Position numbers and translations under genes: made by a program. Below, in pieces: positions 1 through 9,055 of a stretch of DNA of 64,000 nt. Location: positions 1 through 64,000 of the forward strand of contig JARGFU010000026.1 in assembly GCA_029210625.1 (NCBI GenBank). Direction: 5' to 3'. Within the stretch, counting starts at the first letter, position 1. Every line of letters begins with the position of its first letter. The notes below the pieces were generated by a model. The model was given only the letters and a program-made list of their open reading frames with translations, did no database searches and was not told the DNA's origin. The DNA comes from Deltaproteobacteria bacterium (GTDB lineage: Bacteria; Myxococcota; Myxococcia; SLRQ01).

Positions 1-43
1 AGGATACGCCGCCTTCTTCAACTCCTCGATCCACGACTTCTGC

Positions 44-649
44 TTATATCTCGCGCGAGGGCCTGATCGGGAAGGCCGTCGCCCGGTCGAGATCCTCCGG
101 CCAGCCGGCTCGGCCGAGGTGCACTTGTCGGACGAAGCGGTGCACGCCATTGGGGCCATCGAGGACGTCGAGGAAGTGCTCGCGGGTCAGCCACTCCGGA
201 ACCCGATCTTTCTCCAGGTAGGCCCGGTGGCTGGTCCAGGCAGGATCCTCGAGTCTTCGAACGAGATGCGCTCGAAGCGGATTGAGATGGATGTAGGCGA
301 GTAGGTAGCGAAGATGAGCAGGCTCGGTGATGAGCACGCTGGTGAATCGACCTCTGAAGACGGGCCCATCCCACTCGTATTTCTTGTTGAGCCACAGAGT
401 GTAACTGCTGCCCAACAGCTGCATCGCACGAGACAGAGTGCCTGCGGGGCTTCGGATGAGCAGGTGGAAGTGATTCGGCATCAAGGAATAGGCGTGAACC
501 TCTACCCCTGTCCGGGAAACGGACCGATGGGTGTGATCCAGGAACCGCTGACAGTCCTCTGGACGCCTGAAGATTGGGGCGCGTCGTGCACCACGGTGCA
601 TCACGTGGTGCCAGGCGCCCGGGAAATCGATCCGTGGGGGGCGGGCCAT
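44..649 (-). CDS. REP-associated tyrosine transposase (Y1/TnpA_REP family)
   Basis: A 201-residue single-domain HUH nuclease of the IS200/RAYT type, expected to nick single-stranded palindromic repeats. The N-terminus (MARPPRIDFPGAWHHVMHRG) is the usual RAYT opening and fixes the start at 649; an in-frame extension to 757 has no family resemblance. The metal-binding HUH pair is His60-Phe-His62 within MPNHFHLL. The likely catalytic tyrosine is Tyr83, in the segment before the conserved N-x-K/R-x-Y ... G-x-x-F-x-G-R-F stretch (about 88-102). No second IS gene or clear terminal repeats flank it, as expected for a domesticated RAYT rather than an autonomous IS. Short word repeats containing GGCACCTATC lie about 160 bp upstream and are candidate substrates. 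Confidence 0.9.
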   Translation of the reverse strand: MARPPRIDFPGAWHHVMHRGARRAPIFRRPEDCQRFLDHTHRSVSRTGVEVHAYSLMPNHFHLLIRSPAGTLSRAMQLLGSSYTLWLNKKYEWDGPVFRGRFTSVLITEPAHLRYLLAYIHLNPLRAHLVRRLEDPAWTSHRAYLEKDRVPEWLTREHFLDVLDGPNGVHRFVRQVHLGRAGWPEDLDRATAFPIRPSREI

Positions 650-857
650 CCGAGCCGCGCCTGCAAGCATCCCGCCAAGTGTCAATTGTCGGGGTCTGAC
701 CCCATCGGGGAGCAAGCGGGGGAGCCGCGAGCCGCTAGCCACGAGCCGGCCAGCCACCAGCCGCGAAGGATGGTGTCCGTTAGGCCCGGAGAACGCCCTG
801 TAACAGTGCGTGGCACCTATCCGCGCACCTATCCGCGCCTAACCCGGGAAAAGACGG
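650..857. repeat. Intergenic stretch with short word repeats, including GGCACCTATC
   Basis: No gene seen. At about 716-765 there is a run of diverged copies of a GAGCCGC/GAGCCG-like word. At 807-839 the word GCACCTATCCGC occurs twice in tandem, preceded by GTGCGTG. The second motif closely resembles one arm of the long hairpin at 28094-28240. Proximity to the transposase suggests a RAYT-linked repeat family; that is inference. Confidence 0.5.
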
Positions 858-944
858 GAACGGAGACGGTGACGGGAACGGGAACGGAGAGGTTCCCGGG
901 GCGGAGGTCCGTCGCCATCACCGTCCCCGTTACCGTCTCCGGTT
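858..944. terminator. Long inverted repeat, likely bidirectional terminator
   Basis: Two 24-base arms at 858-881 and 921-944 are near-perfect reverse complements (shared core CGGAGACGGT...ACGGG). T-runs flank both sides: TTTTT right of the right arm on the plus strand, and TTTT beyond the left arm when read on the minus strand. It begins 18 bases past the stop of the last beta-helix lipoprotein gene, so it could end the long minus-strand unit. It could equally be a REP-type element. Confidence 0.5.
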
Positions 945-962
945 TTTCCTCGGGCTCGACGC

Positions 963-3698
963 CTAGCTCGGATCGACGGGGATCTGACTGATCTGCGGCA
1001 CGGCCACCGCGCCGGTGCCGGTCCGCGTGGCGTTGTCGATGAAGGAGCAGCTGTCCGCCACGAAGGCGACGTTGGACTCGTAGTCCGCGGGGACGGTGGC
1101 GCCGGTCTCGATGGCGGTGCCGCCGGTGACGTGGATGCCCACGGTGTTCTCCCGCACCTCGACCCAGGAGAGGCGGGCGGCGGCGGTGAGGACCTTCACC
1201 CCGATGGCCTCGTTGTTCTGGATGACGCTGCGGCTGAGGGTGGCCCGGACGTTCGACCAGAGGACGACGCCGTCGGCGATGCCCTCGGAGGAGGGGTGGC
1301 TGTCGCGGACGAGGGTCTGGTCCACGAAGAGGAGGGTGCCGGGGAAGGCGGCGGCGACCCCGGCGACCTTGTTGCGGGCGACCTCCGAGCGCAGCAGGTC
1401 GAGGCTGGCGCCGTCCTGGGCCGCGACGCCGATCCCCTGGATCAGCCCCTCGGGGTAGCCGAAGAGCGAGTCGGAGAGGGAGAGGCGAGTGTCCACGCCC
1501 TGAGCCCAGGCGCCGAAGCCGTCGTTCTTCACCGAGGCCAGGGAGGAGACGGAGGCGGCGGCCTTCACCTGCACCGCCAGCCCATAGGCCTCGTACCCGC
1601 GACCGGGCCGGGTCTCCTTGATGGTCGAGTCGGCGAGGGAGAGCTGCGCGCCCTGGCTGGAGACGAGCACGCCGGTGGTGGAGTTGCGGGCGAAGGTGGT
1701 CCGGCTGACCGTGGCCGTGCCGTCGAGGTAGACCACCAGCCCCAGGCCGGCCTGGTCGCCCACCGGATCGTGGACGGTGTCGGCGACCACGCTGTCCTCG
1801 AGGACGAGGGAGGCCGGCTCGTCGCCGCCCTCGGCCCGGGTCACCCGCACGCCGATGTGCTCGTTGCCGCGGATCAGGCAGCGGCGGCAGGTGGCGTTGC
1901 CGCCGTCGTGGACGTCGAAGCCCATCGGGATGCCGCCCATGTCGGGGCGCGCCGTCGGACTCGAGGGGATCGTGCCCTCGACGATCAGCCCGTCGAAGGT
2001 GGCGGAGGCGCCGTTCTCCATCACGATCACGCCGCGGGTGCGGTTGTCGAGGATCGCGCCGTCCGAGACCGTGGCCTGCGCCGCGTCGACCACCCAGAGG
2101 CCCTGCCCGGACTCGCCCAGGGAGGAGGGCCGGGTGTCGCGGATCATCAGCCCGTCGATCGTCGCGTTGGCGCCGGCGCCGGCGACGACCACCGCGGCCT
2201 CGGCGGCTTCGAAGATGGCGAGGTCGGTCGCGGTGACGGTGGGGCCCTGCTGCACCATCAGCGCCCGGGTGCCCCCGGGCTGGGGCGTCGTGGGGTTGTG
2301 GCGCAGGGTCACCCGCTCGAGGTCGAGGGTGGTGCGGGTGTCCATGGCGAAGATCCCCATCACCGCCGAGCGCGCGATGGTGCTGTCGACGAGGGTGAGG
2401 CTCGCGCCGAAGTCGACCTGGGCGCCGATGCCGAAGGCGCCGGCGCCGTTGGGCAGGGTGTCGCGCACGACCGTGTTCTCGGCGCGCACCTCAGTGCCGG
2501 GGCTCGAGGCGTAGAGGCCCAGGGTGTGGCTCCCGGCCACCAGGCTGCCCCGCAGGAGCGCGGTCGCGCCGCTCTGCACGTGGACGCCGTGGCCGGTGCG
2601 GCCGCCGGTGTCGGTGGTGGTGTTCCAGATGATCGAGTCGACGATCTCCAGGGAGGCGCCGCCGGTGGCGAAGAGGCCGGTGCCCAGGTTGTCGACGAGC
2701 TCGCTCTCCTCCAGGACGATCCGCCCGCCGGGCTCGGCGCTGCCGCCCCAGCCGTGGGTCTTGCCGGCGCTCGGGCGGGTGCCGCGCACGACGCTGCGCC
2801 GCAGGACGATCTCGCTGCCGGCGTCGGCGGCGTAGAGGCCGAGGTCCTGGTTCGCCTCGATGAGCACCTCGGTCAGCACCATCTGCCCCTGCTGCAGCAC
2901 CGCCGCCCCGAGGAGGTGGCCGGTGAAGGTGATCCCCTCGATGTCGATCTTGCCGTCGAACATCAGGGCGCCGGGCTGGGTGCTGCCCGGGACCACGTCG
3001 AGGATCACCTCCTCGGCGCACTTCCCGACGATCTTCACCCCGGGGTAGGCGGAGATCTCGTCGACGTAGGTGCCCGGGTAGATCGCCACCAAGTCCCCGC
3101 CGCGCGCCTGGGCCAAGGCGTCGTTCAGCACCCGGTAGTGGGAGGCGTCGAGCTCGGGATCGGTGAAGGCGGCGTTCACGTGGAAGGTGGTGTCCGCCGG
3201 CGGGAAGGCCGCGCTGCAGTCGCCGATGGGGACGCAGCCCCGGCCGTCGAGGGTGGCCCGGGTGGCGCCGGTGCAGGGGGCCGCCGGGGCCAGGTCGACG
3301 CAGCCCCAGCCGCCGGGGTCGGCGCCGAGGGGCGGGGCGCAGGTGGTGTGGCCCACCGGCACGCAGGCGGTCTCGCCGAGGGCGGGGCGGGTGCCGGGGT
3401 CGCAGGGGCCGGCGGGCAGCACCGGCTCGCAGCCCCAGCCGTCGGCGACGGTCTGGAAGCCCGCGGCGCAGGCGACGTTGCCCACCGGCAGGCAGTCGGC
3501 CTGGCCCACCTGCGCCCGGGTGCCGGCCGGGCAGTCCTCGGCCGGCAGCACGGCCACGCAGACCTCGTACTGTGGGTCCTCGACGAAGCCGTCGACGCAG
3601 TCGAGGCCGCCGCCGCCGCCCCCCTTCGGGCAGGCGGCCACCAGGGGCAGCGCGGTGAAGAGGAAGACGGCGAGGGGGAGGCTCGCGTTCTTCGTCAC
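963..3698 (-). CDS. Beta-helix surface lipoprotein 5 (long type)
   Basis: About 911 residues, last of five paralogous lipoproteins. A signal peptide ends in the lipobox LVAAC (Cys23). Residues about 30-150 carry three or four cysteine-rich repeats of the form C-P-x-G-T/F ... GWGC ... C-x-P-V-G, shared with the other two long paralogues. After FPPADTTFHVNAAFTDP comes a parallel beta-helix opening (ALAQARGGDLVAIYPGTYVDEI) and many short turns of the type L-x-x-S-x-I/V-x-x-N/T. No catalytic residues are recognised; adhesion or surface display is inference. The start is uncertain: GTG at 3698 has GGAG seven bases upstream, while GTG at 3704 gives a GTGA overlap with the upstream stop. Upstream in-frame sequence has no coding character. 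Confidence 0.82.
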   Translation of the reverse strand: MTKNASLPLAVFLFTALPLVAACPKGGGGGGLDCVDGFVEDPQYEVCVAVLPAEDCPAGTRAQVGQADCLPVGNVACAAGFQTVADGWGCEPVLPAGPCDPGTRPALGETACVPVGHTTCAPPLGADPGGWGCVDLAPAAPCTGATRATLDGRGCVPIGDCSAAFPPADTTFHVNAAFTDPELDASHYRVLNDALAQARGGDLVAIYPGTYVDEISAYPGVKIVGKCAEEVILDVVPGSTQPGALMFDGKIDIEGITFTGHLLGAAVLQQGQMVLTEVLIEANQDLGLYAADAGSEIVLRRSVVRGTRPSAGKTHGWGGSAEPGGRIVLEESELVDNLGTGLFATGGASLEIVDSIIWNTTTDTGGRTGHGVHVQSGATALLRGSLVAGSHTLGLYASSPGTEVRAENTVVRDTLPNGAGAFGIGAQVDFGASLTLVDSTIARSAVMGIFAMDTRTTLDLERVTLRHNPTTPQPGGTRALMVQQGPTVTATDLAIFEAAEAAVVVAGAGANATIDGLMIRDTRPSSLGESGQGLWVVDAAQATVSDGAILDNRTRGVIVMENGASATFDGLIVEGTIPSSPTARPDMGGIPMGFDVHDGGNATCRRCLIRGNEHIGVRVTRAEGGDEPASLVLEDSVVADTVHDPVGDQAGLGLVVYLDGTATVSRTTFARNSTTGVLVSSQGAQLSLADSTIKETRPGRGYEAYGLAVQVKAAASVSSLASVKNDGFGAWAQGVDTRLSLSDSLFGYPEGLIQGIGVAAQDGASLDLLRSEVARNKVAGVAAAFPGTLLFVDQTLVRDSHPSSEGIADGVVLWSNVRATLSRSVIQNNEAIGVKVLTAAARLSWVEVRENTVGIHVTGGTAIETGATVPADYESNVAFVADSCSFIDNATRTGTGAVAVPQISQIPVDPS

Positions 3699-3700
3699 GA

Positions 3701-4900
3701 TCACACTCCGGGTACGTTCAGGGGAGACGCGGCGACGCCGAGGATCGCGCCGGGGTCGTCCTGGTTCAGGCTGGCGTCGAGATCCACGGCGTTGGTGGTG
3801 CGCTGGATGACCACCCCGAAGCCGCCGGTGCCGGGCTCGACGATGGCGGTGCCCACCACGATGCTGGTGCCGCCCTCGTCGACGAGGAGGCCCGCCCGGG
3901 CGTTGCCCGAGACCTCGAGGCCGTCGCGGAGGGAGACCTCGCCGCTGCCGCCGAAGAGGCCGACGCCGTCGCCGACGTTGGCGTAGCCCTGGTCGGTGAG
4001 CAGCTCGATGGGCGCGGTGTCGCGCACCCGGCAGGTGCCGACCACGATGCCCTGGGCGTCGATGCCGCCGAGGCCGACGATGGCGCTGCCGGTGATCTCG
4101 GAGGTGGCGCCGTCGATGGTGAGCGCCGGGGCGTCGATCGTCCCGCGGAGGAACTGGGCCCAGACGCCGCGGCCCCGGTTCTCGCTCACGATCAGGTCGG
4201 TGAAGGCGCTCTTCGTCTCGGCGCCGTCGACCAGCACCGCGACCTCGCCCGCGCCCCTGACCGACATCCGGTCGGACTGCAGGGTGGCGCCGCCGGTCAC
4301 CGAGAGGCCGATGCCCGCCTCGATGGAGACGCCGTCGAAGTCGTGCAGGTCGTTGTCCTCGAGGAAGGCGTTGACCCCCTCGATCACGATCCCGTTGAGG
4401 CTGTCGTGGATCTCGTTCTCGAGGATCTCCACGCGGGCCGTGTCGCAGCCCGACTCGAAGCAACGCAGGACGAGGCCCACCCCCTTGGGCGCCGAGAGGC
4501 GGCTGCGCATCACCCGGGCGGGGCCGCCGAGGACGAGCAGGCCGTGCCCCGCGTCCGAGGCGACGTCGAGGTGAGCGACCAGGCTGCCCGGGCCGCCCTC
4601 GAGGATCAGGGCGGGCTCGCCGGCCGCGCCGCCGAGGAAGACCGGCGGCTCCTTCTCGTTGCCCGCCAGGACGACCCCGGCGGGGACCAGGAAGCTGCCG
4701 CTGTACTCGCCCCGGGCGGGCTGCACGCAGTCGCCCTCCACCGCGCCGGAGAGGAGCTCGCGCAGCTCGTCCTCGCCCTTCGCCTCGAGGTTGCGCTCGC
4801 ACTGAACGCGGTCGAGGGGCCAGGCGCCACCTCCCCCGCAGCCGGCGGCGGCGGCGAGGAGGAGCGTGCCCGCGACGATCTGCATTCCCTTCGACGACAT
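3701..4900 (-). CDS. Beta-helix surface lipoprotein 4 (short type)
   Basis: About 399 residues. The lipobox AAAGC (Cys21) follows a short signal peptide. There is no cysteine-rich region; the mature protein goes almost directly into a beta-helix entry (GDCVQPARGEYSGSFLVPAG) and about ten turns. It is closely paralogous to the short protein at 9033-10259: both contain VVGT-C-VRDT and end with a GTAIV(E/D)PG...GVV(I/V)Q(R/N)TT segment. It sits immediately upstream of, and overlaps, lipoprotein 5. ATG 4900 has AAGG eight bases upstream; GTG 4909 is an alternative. The function is unknown and surface exposure is inferred. Confidence 0.83.
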   Translation of the reverse strand: MSSKGMQIVAGTLLLAAAAGCGGGGAWPLDRVQCERNLEAKGEDELRELLSGAVEGDCVQPARGEYSGSFLVPAGVVLAGNEKEPPVFLGGAAGEPALILEGGPGSLVAHLDVASDAGHGLLVLGGPARVMRSRLSAPKGVGLVLRCFESGCDTARVEILENEIHDSLNGIVIEGVNAFLEDNDLHDFDGVSIEAGIGLSVTGGATLQSDRMSVRGAGEVAVLVDGAETKSAFTDLIVSENRGRGVWAQFLRGTIDAPALTIDGATSEITGSAIVGLGGIDAQGIVVGTCRVRDTAPIELLTDQGYANVGDGVGLFGGSGEVSLRDGLEVSGNARAGLLVDEGGTSIVVGTAIVEPGTGGFGVVIQRTTNAVDLDASLNQDDPGAILGVAASPLNVPGV

Positions 4901-4996
4901 CGTACTCACCTTAGACCCTTCCCGGGATGCGCGGAAAGTGGCGCATGGGGTCCGGGCTGTCCGTGTCGGGGATCACGGGGCCGGGAGGGGCCCGGA

Positions 4997-7093
4997 TCAG
5001 GGGTGCAGGGGGGGATCTCCGCCGGTGGGCGTCTCGGGCAGGACCACGCTCTCGGTCGAGATCCGCACGCTGTTGCCCTCGAAGACCGTGGCCTCGTCGA
5101 TGACGAAGGTGCCCAGGCCGATGGTCGAGGGCAGGGTGCTGACCGTCTCGAGGACCATCTCCTCTCCGGCCCGCAGGCCCAGGGTGTTGTCCAGGACCCG
5201 GCTCTCGACCAGGCTGCCCCCGCAGTTCTCCAGCCAGAGGCCGACGTGGGCGCTCGAGCGGATCTCGCTCTTGCGGATGTGGACGGTGGAGTTGAAGAGG
5301 CAGGAGACGCCATCCCCGTAGAGGAGCTCCGGGCCGGCCTCCCGGGTGTTGCTGATCACGCTGTCCTCGATCCGCGTCGAGGCGTTCAGCCAGGTCATCA
5401 GGCCGAAGCCCGGCGCCTGGTCGAACCAGGACTCGCGCAGGACGCAGGCCGCCCCGGCGGCGCACTCGAGGGAGCCCCCGAGGAGCACCGAGGGGTTGCC
5501 CTCCGGGAAGGTCAGGAGGAGGCGGCTCATCTCGAGGGTCGTGCCCGGGTCGGTGGCCCGCAGGCCGAAGAGGTTGCGGGAGCGGATCTCCATGCCGGCG
5601 ACCTCGACCTGGCTTCCCTGCAGGGCGACCAGGTCCGTCGTCTCGGTGCCGTTCCCGGGATCGAGGGTGCGGTCCTCGAGGAAGACCCGGGAGAGCGAGG
5701 CCCGGCTCGAGTCGACGTGGAGGGTCTCGCCGTGACCCTCGAGCACCGCCACGTCGGTGAGCGAGGCGTCGGCGTCCAGCGCGATCCAGATCCCCACCCC
5801 GGGGTAGACCGCCTCGCCGCGCAGGGTGGTCCAGGGCTGGGTGCTGCGCAGCGTGTCCCGGCTGACCACCCGCTCCAGGGTCGCGGTCGAGCGCCGCACC
5901 AGGATGTTGGCGGTGTGGTTGCGGGTGCTGGTGAGGCCCTCGATCGTGGCGTCGGCGCCGCCGAGGACGGCGAGGCCGAAGCCGGAGAGGCCGGTGTCGT
6001 CGGAGACGGTGTCCGCGATGGTGCTGTCGAGGATCGTGAGCCGGGTGCGGGGATCGGAGGCGACCACCCCGATGCCCGAGCTCCCGAGGATCGCCGACCC
6101 GCCGATCCAGAGGGTGCCGCCGGCGTGGACCTTCACCCCGGCGTCGCTCTGCAGGCCGGTGTCCAGCGTGGTGCGCAGGACCACCGTGCGGTCGAGGTGC
6201 AGGCTGCCGGTGCCCGAGACGTAGGCGGCGACCCCCACGTTGTCGGAGAGGGTCGAGTCGACCACCTCCAGGCGGCCTCCGTCGTTCACCGCCACGGCGT
6301 TGCCGGTGACCTCGCCCGCGCCGGCGCGGGTGCCCCGGATCGCGGATTGGTTGATGGAGAGGCGGGTGCCCGTCTCGATGGCGATGGCGCCGTAGGCGAT
6401 GCTGTCCTCGATCACCGAGTGGACGACCAGGGCCTCGGCGCCGCCGACGGCGCCCAGCCCCGGGAGGAAGCCCCGGACGGTCAGGTGGCTGACGGTGGCG
6501 CCCCGGACGCCCTGGAAGAGGATCCCCATCCCCGGGTCGAGGGCCGGCGCCTGCAGGATGGTGTCGGTGGGGCAGCTTCCGATGAGGGTGATCGGCCGGG
6601 TGATGACCACGTTCTCGACGTAGGTGCCCGCGGCCACCGCGATCACCGCACCCTGGGGCGCCGCCGAGACGGCGGCCCGGATCGAGCGGAAGTGGGTGGC
6701 GTCGGTCGAGCCCGCGGGGTCGACGAAGTGGGTGGCGTCGGGGGAGGTGCCCATGCGGCAGTCGGCGACTGGCTGGCAGGCGGCGTCACCGAGCGCCTCC
6801 CGGGTGCCGTTGACGCAGGGCCCCGCGGCGACCACCGGGCGGCAGCCCCAGCCGTCGTCCTCGCTCTCGAAGCCCAGCGGGCAGTCCGGACCGATCGGGA
6901 CGCACTCCCGCTCACCGAGCAGGCGCATGCTCCCGCCCGGGCAGGGCTCGGCCGGCACGACGCCCACGCAGCGGCCCCCGGCGTCCGCCTCGAAGCCCAC
7001 GGGACAGATCACCTCGGGCGCAGGCTCCTTCGGGCAGCCCGGCGCGAGGAGGAGCAGGAGGAGGGGGAGGACGAGCGCGGTGCGGTGGTGCAT
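4997..7093 (-). CDS. Beta-helix surface lipoprotein 3 (long type)
   Basis: About 698 residues. A leucine-rich signal peptide ends in LLAPGC (Cys20). Cysteine-rich repeats (CP-x-GFE...GRCVGV, DGWGC) fill about 20-120, then THFRSIRAAVSAAPQGAV opens a right-handed beta-helix with DUF1565-like entry (AAGTYVENV). It shares architecture with lipoproteins 2 and 5 and ends like lipoprotein 2 in a V-R-I-x-x-E-x-VVLP segment. Start ATG 7093 with GAGAG upstream; a TTG at 7105 is possible. It lies 18 bases after the stop of lipoprotein 2. No enzymatic motif is visible. Confidence 0.83.
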   Translation of the reverse strand: MHHRTALVLPLLLLLLAPGCPKEPAPEVICPVGFEADAGGRCVGVVPAEPCPGGSMRLLGERECVPIGPDCPLGFESEDDGWGCRPVVAAGPCVNGTREALGDAACQPVADCRMGTSPDATHFVDPAGSTDATHFRSIRAAVSAAPQGAVIAVAAGTYVENVVITRPITLIGSCPTDTILQAPALDPGMGILFQGVRGATVSHLTVRGFLPGLGAVGGAEALVVHSVIEDSIAYGAIAIETGTRLSINQSAIRGTRAGAGEVTGNAVAVNDGGRLEVVDSTLSDNVGVAAYVSGTGSLHLDRTVVLRTTLDTGLQSDAGVKVHAGGTLWIGGSAILGSSGIGVVASDPRTRLTILDSTIADTVSDDTGLSGFGLAVLGGADATIEGLTSTRNHTANILVRRSTATLERVVSRDTLRSTQPWTTLRGEAVYPGVGIWIALDADASLTDVAVLEGHGETLHVDSSRASLSRVFLEDRTLDPGNGTETTDLVALQGSQVEVAGMEIRSRNLFGLRATDPGTTLEMSRLLLTFPEGNPSVLLGGSLECAAGAACVLRESWFDQAPGFGLMTWLNASTRIEDSVISNTREAGPELLYGDGVSCLFNSTVHIRKSEIRSSAHVGLWLENCGGSLVESRVLDNTLGLRAGEEMVLETVSTLPSTIGLGTFVIDEATVFEGNSVRISTESVVLPETPTGGDPPLHP

Positions 7094-7111
7094 GGCGACT
7101 CTCAACTTAGC

Positions 7112-9055
7112 TCAAGGCGAGAAGCTCGGGGGCGAGGGCAGGACCACCCGCTCGCTGGCGATGCGGACCAGGTTCTCCCGGAAGAGGGTGTCCTCGCTGA
7201 CCAGCAGGCGGTCCGGGGGCAGCTGCGCGGGCAGGCCCTCCACGACCTCCAGGGCCACGATCCCCTGGGTGTTCAGGCCGACGGTGTTGTCCTCGAGGAT
7301 GGAGTGCTCCACCCCGGCCGCGCCGCCGGTGGAGACGCCGCCGCTCTCGTGGCCCACCGTGAGGCCGAGTCCGTCGGTGCCCCGCACGCGGCTCTCCGAG
7401 AGGAGGAGGGTGCCGGCGTCGTGCACCAGCAGGCCCAGCCCGCGCTGGGTCTCGCTCACCGGCCGGGTGCCGATCACCCCCAGCCGCTCGGCCTCCAGGC
7501 GCGAGCCGGCCCCGGCGGTCTGCACCCCCACCCAGCCCGCCTCCCAGACGGTGTAGTCCTCGACCCGGCCGGTGGCGCCGTCCATCACCGCCAGGCCGAT
7601 CCCCCGGGCCTCGCCGGTGGCGATGTGGGTCCGGTGGGCGAGGATCTCCCGGGCCACCAGCACCGAGGGGCCGAGGGCCACCACGGCGTCGGCGGCCTGC
7701 TCGAGGAGGGCCACGTCGGTGAGGCCCAGCTCGCCGCCGGCGGTGACCGCCGCGCCCGCGTTGGTCTCTACGACCCCGCCGGCGGTGGTGGCGCCGCGGA
7801 TCACGCCGGTGTCGAGGAAGGCCCGGCCCTTGCTCACGAGCACGGCCACGTCCCCGCCGCTGCGGAAGGTGAAGCCCGAGATCTGCGCCTCGGCGCCGTC
7901 GTAGACCTCCAGCACCCGGCCGCGGGCCGTGCCGCTGGGCAGCTCGGCCAGGTCGTGGACGATCACCTCCTCGGCCAGCAGGAGGGTGCCCTCGCCGTCG
8001 AGGTGGAAGCCCGCCTGGCCGCTCTGCCGGAAGAGCGAGGTGCGCGCCTCGATCCGCCCGCCGGCGTCGGCGAGCATCGCCAGCGCCCGGGTGCCGGAGC
8101 CGCCGGGGAAGCCCCGCTCGGCGATCACCCGCTCGAAGGTCACCCGGCTGCCCGCCTCGAAGGCCACCCCCGCGCCCTGGTAGTAGCCGTGGATCCACCC
8201 CTCCGAGAGGGAGACCGTCCCGCCGCCCCGCGCCAGGACGGGGATGCCGTCGCTGCCGTCGCTCCCGGGCAGGGTGTCCTGGATGACCACCTCCCGGGCC
8301 CGCAGCACCGCCCCCGGACCGAAGGCGGCCAGCCCCAGGCTGCCGACCTGGCCGAGGTAGAGGTGAGAGGCGTCGAGGCTGCCGCCCTCCCGCACCTGGA
8401 TCCCGCCGGCGTAGTTCCCGAAGGAGACGTGCGAGAGGCCCGCGCTCACCCCCGCCTCGACCACCACCGACCAGCCGGCCATCAGGTCCCCCAGGAGGGT
8501 GCCCGCCGCGCAGCGGCCCTCGAGGGTCATCGGGCGCTCGAGGACGAGGACGCCCTCGTAGACCCCGCGCTCGATGGCGAGGTGGGCGCCGGCCGGGGCG
8601 GCGGCGACGGCGGCCTGGAGGGAGGCGAAGTGCGTCGCGTCCACCTCGGCCGCCGAGTAGTCGTCGTCCACGAAGATCGTCGCCGCGGCCGGAGGGAAGG
8701 CGCGCTGGCAGTCGTCGATCCGCACGCAGCCGGCCTCCCCGAGCACCGGCTTGAAGCCGGGCTGGCAGCCGGTGGCGTACACCGGCGCGCAGCCCCAGCC
8801 GTCCGCGGCGGCCTCGAAGCCGTGGGGGCAGGCCCGGGTGGCGCCGTGGCCCACCGGGACGCAGCCGCCCGCGCCGACCCGCGGGCTGGTCCCCGCCGGG
8901 CAGGCCCGCTCGCTGAGGCCCGGCCAGCAGGCATCCTCGATCCACTCGCCCCCCTCGTCCTCGCAGGCGCGGACGGGATCGTGGCAGCCCCCCAGCAGCG
9001 CCCCCACGAGGAGGAGCGCCGCCGGCAGCGGATCAGGGCGTCGCCTGGGTCCCAT
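7112..9055 (-). CDS. Beta-helix surface lipoprotein 2 (long type)
   Basis: 647 residues. Signal peptide with lipobox ALLGGC (Cys24). The cysteine-rich region (about 24-120) contains DGWGC and C-V-P-V-G repeats like those of lipoproteins 3 and 5. The beta-helix begins near FASLQAAVAAAPAGAHLAI, an entry typical of pectate-lyase-like DUF1565 proteins, and runs to the C-terminus, which ends RVVLPSPPSFSP. The ATG at 9055 overlaps the end of lipoprotein 1 by 23 bases, suggesting translational coupling. No catalytic site is recognised. Confidence 0.84.
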   Translation of the reverse strand: MGPRRRPDPLPAALLLVGALLGGCHDPVRACEDEGGEWIEDACWPGLSERACPAGTSPRVGAGGCVPVGHGATRACPHGFEAAADGWGCAPVYATGCQPGFKPVLGEAGCVRIDDCQRAFPPAAATIFVDDDYSAAEVDATHFASLQAAVAAAPAGAHLAIERGVYEGVLVLERPMTLEGRCAAGTLLGDLMAGWSVVVEAGVSAGLSHVSFGNYAGGIQVREGGSLDASHLYLGQVGSLGLAAFGPGAVLRAREVVIQDTLPGSDGSDGIPVLARGGGTVSLSEGWIHGYYQGAGVAFEAGSRVTFERVIAERGFPGGSGTRALAMLADAGGRIEARTSLFRQSGQAGFHLDGEGTLLLAEEVIVHDLAELPSGTARGRVLEVYDGAEAQISGFTFRSGGDVAVLVSKGRAFLDTGVIRGATTAGGVVETNAGAAVTAGGELGLTDVALLEQAADAVVALGPSVLVAREILAHRTHIATGEARGIGLAVMDGATGRVEDYTVWEAGWVGVQTAGAGSRLEAERLGVIGTRPVSETQRGLGLLVHDAGTLLLSESRVRGTDGLGLTVGHESGGVSTGGAAGVEHSILEDNTVGLNTQGIVALEVVEGLPAQLPPDRLLVSEDTLFRENLVRIASERVVLPSPPSFSP

